The notes beneath the pieces are model-generated. The model worked only from the letters and a program-made list of their open reading frames with translations. It was not told the DNA's origin and made no database searches. Below are positions 45,495 through 51,216 of a stretch of 51,216 nucleotides of DNA, in pieces. Location: the NCBI RefSeq assembly GCF_002443295.1, contig NZ_BAOS01000035.1:1-51216 (forward strand), written 5' to 3'. The stretch is from Candidatus Scalindua japonica. Lineage in GTDB: Bacteria; Planctomycetota; Brocadiia; Brocadiales; Scalinduaceae. Position numbers and translations under genes: made by a program. Positions within the stretch are counted from its first letter, which is position 1. Each line of letters begins with the position of its first letter.

Positions 45495-46844
45495 ATGAAG
45501 TATGCGTTCCGCTTATTACACATATTCTTAATTGTGTTCTTTTTAAATTCAACATTTTTTCTTGTAGTAGACGGGCGAATTGGCAAGTACGTTTGTGCTG
45601 AAGAAAGAGAGCCTGCAGATGAAGCTTTCTATAGAATACATCCACCATACACGTTTGATCCACGTTTTTTTGAACATGAACACCTTTTTGACTTGAGGAG
45701 AAGAAACACTCTTGTTGATAAGGGGCTCTCGTTCGATCTGGTCTATACTGCTGACTTTGTGACAAACCACTCAGGTGGATTAAAGAAAGCGGGTGCCGAC
45801 ATTGATACAACTATAAGCTATCTTGCAAATACAGATCTGGCAATAGAGCTTGATATGGAAAAGGCGGGTTTCTGGAAAGGGGGAATATTCCACGCACACT
45901 TTTTTGACCACCATGGCGCTAAACCATCAGAAGACTACATAGGTGATTTACAGGTAGTTGATAACTTTGAGAGCAATAAAGTTACAAAGTTGTATGAATT
46001 CTGGTATAAACATGCTTTTGAACTGTTCGGTACAGACTTGTCTCTTTTAATCGGGCAGCATGATTTGAATAGCGAATTTAATATTACTGAGTACGGAATG
46101 CTTTTTTTACACTCTTCTTTCGGTTTTAATAATGAGATTTCAAATAATATTCCGGTCTCTAATTTTCCGGTAGCCGCTTTTGGTTTCAGAGTGAAGTGGG
46201 AACCCACTGAATACTTCTATTTTATGGCAGAAATATCAGATGGTGATCCGGGAAAGAACAATAGTGGGTTTGACTGGACACTTGACAGCAAAGAGGGTTT
46301 TCTAAACTTTTTTGAATTAGGATATCATTTTGGTGATCAGGAAGTGAGTCGGACCATGCCCGGAACGTATAAGTTTGGAGGGTGGTACCATACCGATGAA
46401 TTTGATGATATTCGTGACACTGATGAAAATGATAATCCTCTGGAGCACGATGGCAATTACGGGATCTATTTTATTGCTGACCAGATGCTTCTCCCGGGAG
46501 AAGGAGACACCGGATTGGGTGCCTTCTTCCAGCTCGGAGGAGTACCTGATGACCGTAACCAGGTGGATTTTTATGTTGGGGGTGGTGTTCATTACAAAGG
46601 GATCATCCCTTCCAGAGAGGATGATATGCTTGGTCTGGCAGTTGCGCATGCATCCATAAGCGAAGATTTAAGAGATATTGAAAAGATGGACCGTCACGAA
46701 ACTGCTGTAGAGTTGACCTACAGGGCACAGGTTTTACCCTGGCTTGCCATACAACCGGGAGTGCAGACTATCTTTAATCCTGGGGCAGATTCTTCACTGG
46801 ATAATGCCGTTGTATCAATAATGAGGTTTCAGATAAATTTCTGA
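45495..46844 (+). CDS. OprB-family carbohydrate-type outer-membrane porin
   Basis: 449 aa. Signal region (LLHIFLIVFFLNSTFFLVV). The body alternates short beta strands with acidic loops and shows OprB features: LVDKGLSFDLVYTADFVTN, LYEFWYKHAFELFGTDLSLLIGQHD, FPVAAFGFRVKWEPTEYFYF, GLGAFFQLGGVPDDRN, AQVLPWLAIQPGVQTIFNPG, and a terminal strand ending in F (IMRFQINF). Substrate not predictable; OprB members usually pass sugars. AGGAGG lies 14 nt before the ATG. It has its own promoter. Confidence 0.85.
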   Translation: MKYAFRLLHIFLIVFFLNSTFFLVVDGRIGKYVCAEEREPADEAFYRIHPPYTFDPRFFEHEHLFDLRRRNTLVDKGLSFDLVYTADFVTNHSGGLKKAGADIDTTISYLANTDLAIELDMEKAGFWKGGIFHAHFFDHHGAKPSEDYIGDLQVVDNFESNKVTKLYEFWYKHAFELFGTDLSLLIGQHDLNSEFNITEYGMLFLHSSFGFNNEISNNIPVSNFPVAAFGFRVKWEPTEYFYFMAEISDGDPGKNNSGFDWTLDSKEGFLNFFELGYHFGDQEVSRTMPGTYKFGGWYHTDEFDDIRDTDENDNPLEHDGNYGIYFIADQMLLPGEGDTGLGAFFQLGGVPDDRNQVDFYVGGGVHYKGIIPSREDDMLGLAVAHASISEDLRDIEKMDRHETAVELTYRAQVLPWLAIQPGVQTIFNPGADSSLDNAVVSIMRFQINF

Positions 46845-46994
46845 TCCTGCTTTTATTATCGTAACTTCACTCCAATCTGGTTTAAACCCTTTATCAACTG
46901 AATCTTTCAAAAGCCCTGATCACTTCTCCACATGCAAACAGGCTGTGTCACAATTATTTTTTGGTTATGTAGCTATTCTGCAAATTGATATAAT
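46845..46994. other. Intergenic stretch, no gene seen
   Basis: Follows the porin gene. Contains AACAGGCTGTGTCACAATTA, which echoes AACAGGCTGTCCGAAAATAA at 48258-48277, suggesting remnants of a repeated sequence. Otherwise empty. Confidence 0.4.
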
Positions 46995-47141
46995 ATGCAT
47001 CGGTTGACTTGGAATTGGTATCAAGATAAAATAGTAAATCGGAAGACTTGTCAGGAGTGTAAGCATTTTGGTGTATGTATAACCAGTATGAACGGAATGA
47101 CAATAAAGAGGTTGGTAAATGAGAAGTTAAAAGAGCCATAA
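46995..47141 (+). pseudogene. Transposase C-terminal fragment (IS1182/IS5-like), remnant
   Basis: A 48-codon frame encodes TWNWYQDKIVNRKTCQECKH then FGVCITSMNGMTIKRLVNEK and LKEP. The CxxC..FG.C....G..I.R pattern is typical of the Zn-ribbon-like segment of IS1182-type transposases. No catalytic region or inverted repeats are visible around it, so only a tail remains. Confidence 0.4.
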
Positions 47142-47381
47142 TTGGTTGTAAAAAAGTGATTACCAAGCGCTAAAACAAAAAATAGTTTCTCTTTTGCTTT
47201 AAAATAGGTTGGGTTATAAATTTCAATTGTGAAACAACCTGTTAGTTACGGTCAGAGCAAACGAATATGTATTGCCGGGATCCTTGCCATGGAGCCGGAG
47301 ATAATAATATTATACGAATCAATCAACGGCCTTGGCCCTGACGGTGGAAAACCGTAATGAGAATTCTCAACGATCTGAATA
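47142..47381. other. Gap between transposase remnant and hypothetical gene
   Basis: 240 bases with no gene seen. The downstream gene has no obvious promoter here. Confidence 0.4.
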
Positions 47382-48164
47382 ATGAAACGTAGTGTTTCGA
47401 TATTTCTGGTACTTTCCGTTATAAGCTTTGCAGCAACGCTTTTGCCTAAATACATCGATCAAAATAAATTCTTACGAGGAATAAAAAGTGTTAGCTCGGA
47501 ACAGAAACAGGAAGCTAAAAGAGGATCAAGCGCTTACAGCTACAGAAACGATTCGATACTTCCGTTTTTGAGAAGAGAAGTTGAAGAGATTGAGAGATTT
47601 AAGGATAGTCTGGGAAGTGAATCAGAGGTAGATCTGGGTTCACAATCAGAAATCGTTAAAGAGATGATATTGGTTTATTCTGAATATGAAAATGCTATGG
47701 TTAAGGTTTTTACCGCTTTAGAGTTCAACACCATAAAAAACCGTCAAGATATTGGCAGGTTTATGGAGAGTGCGAAGCAGGCTGAAGTGACGGCTAATAG
47801 AGTGAATCGGCTAAACAAAGAGTTGGGAACAAAACTCAAAGAGCCTCTTAACAGGAGCGGAGTGCCGCCTTCCGATACCGATTCAATTATGCGAGGTTTT
47901 TATCGAACCGAAGATATAGAGAGAAGAGGCGAGCTATATAAAATGAATGCGGAGGTTATGGAAAAAGCCCATTTCGTTCTGCAGGTTCTGGAAAAAGAGT
48001 GGGGTGCATGGGAGTACAACATGAAAAAGGGGGGTGTATATTTTGAATCTAAGAGAGCCGTTTTAGAATTCAATAGCACCATGGAACAGATTGGAGTTCT
48101 TGTGCGGAAGATTAAGGAGTTACAGCTTACGATTCTAGAAACCCAGTCAGGTAAAAATGGATAG
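47382..48164 (+). CDS. Uncharacterised membrane-anchored or exported helical protein
   Basis: 260 aa. One N-terminal hydrophobic segment (SIFLVLSVISFAATLLPKYI) acts as anchor or signal. The remainder is charged and predicted helical (LPFLRREVEEIERFKDSLGS; ENAMVKVFTALEFNTIKNRQ), with a mid-region stretch EPLNRSGVPPSDTDSIMRGF and a C-terminal coiled-coil-like helix. No domain recognised. It lies between the porin and the second tonB, convergent with the latter. Coding is supported by length and by Lys/Glu-rich composition typical of a soluble helical protein. Confidence 0.7.
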   Translation: MKRSVSIFLVLSVISFAATLLPKYIDQNKFLRGIKSVSSEQKQEAKRGSSAYSYRNDSILPFLRREVEEIERFKDSLGSESEVDLGSQSEIVKEMILVYSEYENAMVKVFTALEFNTIKNRQDIGRFMESAKQAEVTANRVNRLNKELGTKLKEPLNRSGVPPSDTDSIMRGFYRTEDIERRGELYKMNAEVMEKAHFVLQVLEKEWGAWEYNMKKGGVYFESKRAVLEFNSTMEQIGVLVRKIKELQLTILETQSGKNG

Positions 48165-48294
48165 TACCTTTGGCGTATAATTACTTTAAATAAAATAACA
48201 AAATATTTTTACATTTTCCCCAGTATAACAATAGTCTTACAATTTTACTCTTGCTTAACAGGCTGTCCGAAAATAACCAAAAACACCTTTTTTG

Positions 48295-48326
48295 TCATTC
48301 TGGATTTATTTCAGAATCTAGAATGA
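48295..48326. repeat. Palindromic intergenic repeat
   Basis: TCATTCT-g-GATT, loop, AATC-t-AGAATGA: 11 paired bases. It follows an AACAGGCTGTCCGAAAATAA block that partly recurs near 46.94 kb. It may also terminate the converging transcripts. Confidence 0.6.
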
Positions 48327-48344
48327 GAAATTAAATTTCACCTC

Positions 48345-49238
48345 CTATGTGTTTAATTTATAAGTTATGGGAATTACAATTCTTACTTCAACCGGTGGTG
48401 GAGGAAATGGAGAAGCCTTTCTGACAGCTTGTTCAGCATTATCATCCAGGGTTGAGAAACCTGAACTTTTATTTACCTTAATACCTTTTACACTCCCGTC
48501 CAGGCAGACAATGAATGATAGTATGACATCACCTTCCATAGACATCTTTCGCGCTTTGTAAGGATATGATATATTTATACGAATTATTTTGTTTATGTAA
48601 TCAAAATGTTCCTTGATATATCGGTTTTCAGAACTCTGATTTAATTCATGCTGCATTCTATCTGATTTTGAAATCCCTCCTGATTGTCCAGCATTTACAA
48701 CACTTTTTGATTCATGCGTGGTTTCTGTAACAGCGTGCTTAACTTTTTCTGTTACCTCAACAGCCTTTGCAGGTACTCTTTTTTTCGTCTTGACTACCCT
48801 CTCCTGTTTGACATTGTCAGGCACTGGCAACTCTTCTTTTATCACAACATTCGCTTTAATCTCTTTGGAATCTTGAGTGGCCGTATTTTTTTTCTGTATT
48901 TGCGGTTGTTTAGTATTGATCTCCTTTTGGGTTTTAAAGTATTCAGCGCTATAAGTTATTTCCTGCTTTTCCTGTTCTACCAGTTCTTCTTCCACCTTGT
49001 TTTTGGTTTCCTGTTTAACCATGGCAGGGATTGATGCCTGGTTTTTTATAGCCTCTGCCGTTTCCATGCTGTTCTTATCGATCTCTTGTTCACCTGTTTT
49101 TATGATATTTGTTACATTAAACTCCAGGATCGCTTTCATGTTCTGCTGTGCGACCGGTTTCTTAATATAAAAGGCCAGGGCCACAAGCATAATATGAAAG
49201 AAAATAGAGATAGCCAATCCTGGTTTATGGTAATTCAT
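48345..49238 (-). CDS. tonB: TonB energy transducer (copper-receptor locus)
   Basis: 297 aa from ATG 49238, chosen for AGGA five bases upstream over an in-frame ATG at 49274. N-terminal membrane helix (LAISIFFHIMLVALAFYI), a Lys/Glu/Thr-rich periplasmic linker, and a C-terminal TonB domain: ISYPYKARKMSMEGDVILSF then GIKVNKSSGFSTLDDNAEQA and PFPPPPVEVRIVIPI. The segment ITYSAEYFKTQKEI resembles ISYSAEYFKPDRMA in the other TonB, pointing to common origin. Intact frame. Last gene of oprC-exbB-exbD-tonB. Confidence 0.93.
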   Translation of the reverse strand: MNYHKPGLAISIFFHIMLVALAFYIKKPVAQQNMKAILEFNVTNIIKTGEQEIDKNSMETAEAIKNQASIPAMVKQETKNKVEEELVEQEKQEITYSAEYFKTQKEINTKQPQIQKKNTATQDSKEIKANVVIKEELPVPDNVKQERVVKTKKRVPAKAVEVTEKVKHAVTETTHESKSVVNAGQSGGISKSDRMQHELNQSSENRYIKEHFDYINKIIRINISYPYKARKMSMEGDVILSFIVCLDGSVKGIKVNKSSGFSTLDDNAEQAVRKASPFPPPPVEVRIVIPITYKLNT

Positions 49239-49304
49239 TTGTTTCCTTTTTTTGGACTGATAATAAGTATACAAATCAGGTTTCTATTGCGACAAAAGAT
49301 AATC

Positions 49305-49346
49305 CTTCGACTCCCCGCCCGCGCAACATCCGACGGGGAGTCGAAG
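49305..49346 (-). terminator. 13-bp hairpin between exbD and tonB (copper locus), same core as 44301-44342
   Basis: CTTCGACTCCCCG (49305-49317) pairs perfectly with CGGGGAGTCGAAG (49334-49346), loop 16 nt. No strong T-run follows in the transcribed direction, so it may be a processing or stability element rather than a terminator. Confidence 0.65.
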
Positions 49347-49408
49347 TGAAATCAACATTAAATTTTCTATACATAAAACAATAATGTTAAGCTGTTTTTT
49401 TCGCATCC

Positions 49409-49792
49409 TCATTTCAATACTTCTGTCTGCAGGGTCACTTTTTCAAAACCGGTATTTTTAACGGTATCAAGCACGTCCACAAATACCTGTAAGACAATAT
49501 TTTTATCAGCTCTTATTGTCACTGGTGTTGCTTTGTCAAATGAGTTGATAGATTCTTTAAGGCCGTTTAAATCTACCGGTTTGGAGTTCAAGTATATTCT
49601 TTCTTCTCTATCTATCTCTACGATCAGCGATTCTATAGACTCCGACTGTTTTTCTGATGCTCCCGGCAGTTGTATAGGCAACAGTTCGGCCTTTATAAAA
49701 GTAGACGTAGTAAGGACTATGGTCAGCAGCACAAGCATTATGTCTACAAACGGGATAATATTAATTGAATTGAATTCCTCATCTTCCATCAT
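49409..49792 (-). CDS. exbD: ExbD/TolR-family protein (copper-receptor locus)
   Basis: 127 aa. N-terminal helix with the conserved Asp (SINIIPFVDIMLVLLTIVLT), then a short periplasmic domain (ESLIVEIDREERIYLNSKPV; TIRADKNIVLQVFVDVLDTV). Overlaps exbB by 14 nt. It is an authentic ExbD rather than TolR because of its TonB and receptor neighbours. Confidence 0.94.
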   Translation of the reverse strand: MMEDEEFNSINIIPFVDIMLVLLTIVLTTSTFIKAELLPIQLPGASEKQSESIESLIVEIDREERIYLNSKPVDLNGLKESINSFDKATPVTIRADKNIVLQVFVDVLDTVKNTGFEKVTLQTEVLK

Positions 49793-50207
49793 TTTTTATC
49801 TCCCACTCCATCAAGATGACCTTTGCCTTTCTCAGGAGAAAGTTATGTAGGGCTACGGAAGGAATCGCAACAAGCAGGCCGATTGCCGTGGCCTTGAGAG
49901 CGAGAGCAAGTCCAGTCATAATCTTGCCTGTTTCCATATACCCTTCTTCTCCTATATTGTAGAAGGTAAACATTATACCCAATACCGTACCCAGTAAACC
50001 GATGTAAGGGGCGTTGCTGCCGATAGTGGCAATTAAGTGGATTTTCCTCGTAAGCGCGAGTTCCAGTGATTTTCTCTTAGTGAAATCGTCTGATCTAATA
50101 TTCCTGTATACCAGGAATCTTTCGATTGCAATAGAAAGAGATACAATACTCATAAAGATCAGGAACCCGATGATTCCATAATCAACAAACAATTTAGTTA
50201 ATTCCAT
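49779..50207 (-). CDS. exbB: ExbB-family proton channel (copper-receptor locus)
   Basis: 142 aa, the short ExbB form with three membrane helices: YGIIGFLIFMSIVSLSIAIE, NAPYIGLLGTVLGIMFTFYN with the conserved family motif, and LALKATAIGLLVAIPSVALH. Start with AGGAGG four bases upstream. Heads exbB-exbD-tonB, downstream of the copper receptor. Together these energise the receptor. Confidence 0.94.
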   Translation of the reverse strand: MELTKLFVDYGIIGFLIFMSIVSLSIAIERFLVYRNIRSDDFTKRKSLELALTRKIHLIATIGSNAPYIGLLGTVLGIMFTFYNIGEEGYMETGKIMTGLALALKATAIGLLVAIPSVALHNFLLRKAKVILMEWEIKNDGR

Positions 50208-50262
50208 TACGCCTCCTGTATTTAGTTAATTCCTTGCCTGCCATTAGCAGGGTAGAGTATCT

Positions 50263-50333
50263 CCGTTTCACTCAGAATGTCATCATAGTAACAAATGTGT
50301 CATTTTCTGCCGGAAGACGGGTGAGCGAAACGG
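50263..50333. repeat. Inverted repeat between the copper receptor and exbB
   Basis: CCGTTTCACTC (50263-50273) pairs with GAGCGAAACGG (50323-50333), ten of eleven bases. A smaller CCTGC/GCAGG hairpin (50237-50251) lies closer to exbB. Could form a structured intercistronic RNA or an operator. Confidence 0.5.
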
Positions 50334-50433
50334 AAAATATAACTTGTTTAAAATGTGAAATCTACTCCGACAAATTACAATCTTTATACATAAGGAGCAT
50401 ATAACTCATGTTTATAAAAAAATTCAGCGTAAG

Positions 50434-51216
50434 TCAAAACGTGATATCCATCGTGATCCAGACGCTTCGACCAGGTTCTTTTACCTGGACCTGGTCGACG
50501 TCAAAGGCATTGCTCAGGTTCAGATGTTTAGCGTAGGTTTTGTCGAATAGATTATCTACACCGAATTTTATCCTGGCTCCCATGTCAAATGTGTAAGAAC
50601 CATACAGATCTGCTACAGCATACCCCGGTGTTTTTCTCGCATCAAGACCGCTGCCAATACTCGTGGTATCATCCACCCGGCTCTGTCTATTCACCATGAG
50701 AACCTTGCCACCTACACTCCAGTTCCTCTTTTTATAGTCAGTGGTCACAGATACTTCCAATGGAGGAATCTGCGCTAATGGGCGGTCTTCCCTGAGGTTT
50801 TCTCCATATACGTAAGCCAGAGAAGCCCCGCTGAATAAATGTTCTGTCCAATATCTGTTTAACGACATTTCACTGCCAATGAGGTAGGCGCTTACATTCC
50901 GGTAAATGGTGGCATTGTTACCTGCAGCACTGGCACCGTGATCCCGAGTCCTCATGATAAAATCACTGATCCGGTTGTAATAGACATTGGAATCAAATCC
51001 CCATGATTCTGTTTTGCACCTGGTGCCTATCTCTATCTGATGGTGTTTTTCCGGGTCAATAAAAGGGTTGCCTACCCATCGGCTGCTTTCTGTCATGTTG
51101 TTGTTGGAAGCCATATAGCGCTCTGTGGCATCAGCAGTCCTTACACTACGACTCAACGTCGTGTAAAATGTCCCTTTGCCTTGCAGATAATCCTGTTCAA
51201 AGCGCACCATACCACC
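50434..51216 (-). CDS. oprC: TonB-dependent copper receptor (OprC-like), C-terminal part, runs off window edge
   Basis: About 260 residues visible, reading from the window edge. Strong resemblance to the TIGR01778 copper receptor group: RWVGNPFIDPEKHHQIEIGT, FDSNVYYNRISDFIMRTRDH, NATIYRNVSAYLIGSEM, DRPLAQIPPLEVSVTTDYKK, GSGLDARKTPGYAVADLYGS, and FGVDNLFDKTYAKHLNLSNA. It ends in a barrel strand with terminal F (VWITMDITF). Signal, plug and early strands lie outside. The position ahead of exbB-exbD-tonB implies dedicated copper uptake. Confidence 0.92.
   Translation of the reverse strand, partial: GGMVRFEQDYLQGKGTFYTTLSRSVRTADATERYMASNNNMTESSRWVGNPFIDPEKHHQIEIGTRCKTESWGFDSNVYYNRISDFIMRTRDHGASAAGNNATIYRNVSAYLIGSEMSLNRYWTEHLFSGASLAYVYGENLREDRPLAQIPPLEVSVTTDYKKRNWSVGGKVLMVNRQSRVDDTTSIGSGLDARKTPGYAVADLYGSYTFDMGARIKFGVDNLFDKTYAKHLNLSNAFDVDQVQVKEPGRSVWITMDITF

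Noticed and set aside
46954-47166. 70-aa minus-strand ORF
   Set aside because: Antisense to the transposase-like fragment, which has recognisable residues; no ribosome binding site or family features.
1-51216. CRISPR array, rRNA or tRNA genes
   Set aside because: No regularly spaced direct repeats, and no rRNA or tRNA sequence patterns were recognised on either strand.

Overview
The window comes from a Gram-negative bacterium. There are many exported proteins, a Tat-exported sulfite oxidase, an OprB-type porin and two TonB/ExbB/ExbD systems. Base composition is AT-rich, about 40% GC by eye. The gene mix (sulfite dehydrogenase pair, PQQ-type propeller, divergent RNase HII-like protein, B12-type radical SAM remnant) fits an anammox-type planctomycete (Brocadiales, Scalindua-like). 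That placement is inference from gene content and was not tested by a search. No rRNA, tRNA or CRISPR array was recognised.

Left part (1-10.4 kb): an ABC1-type kinase cut by the window edge, a DUF523/DUF1722 protein, two SRPBCC proteins, a pentapeptide-repeat protein, a DUF427 protein, an exported glutathione peroxidase and an ankyrin/DUF1566 protein. Two broken genes lie here. One is a PEP-synthase-like gene lacking its 5' part, split by an IS1634-family element with clear ends and a 6-bp target duplication, and also frameshifted. The other is a one-frame chimera of succinate dehydrogenase/fumarate reductase flavoprotein and iron-sulfur subunits.

Middle part (10.4-34.8 kb): a giant exported collagen-like protein with a C-terminal S74 chaperone domain, whose long leader carries a possible c-di-GMP-I-like aptamer followed by an intrinsic terminator. 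Then come an epimerase, periplasmic MsrAB, a TPR protein, hicAB with a good promoter, a 5'-truncated radical SAM gene, sorAB, an XhoI-family restriction-modification pair, an adhesin-like gene with an in-frame TGA in its signal peptide, a deaminase, a PQQ-propeller protein, a hisD-hisC-hisB cluster, an RNase HII-like protein, asd, an exported acetolactate decarboxylase and a ferredoxin. A degenerate intergenic repeat of about 60 bp recurs between 19.3 and 26.3 kb.

Right part (35-45.2 kb): a cobalamin acquisition region. A promoter is followed by two tandem cobalamin riboswitches separated by a strong terminator, then a btuB-like receptor, an exported PHP phosphoesterase, btuF-btuC-btuD, cbiZ and exbB-exbD-tonB. 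The receptor and the tonB gene are each split by a -1 shift lying exactly on a slippery A-rich heptamer (A AAA AAG and A AAA AAA). Both riboswitches carry related GTTTAAAC-rich sequences in the same peripheral arm; the arm of the second closely resembles an intergenic repeat at 32.4 kb.

Far right (45.3-51.2 kb): a porin, a transposase remnant, an unknown helical protein, and on the minus strand an OprC-like copper receptor with its own exbB-exbD-tonB. The same long GC-rich hairpin sits between exbD and tonB in both TonB systems.
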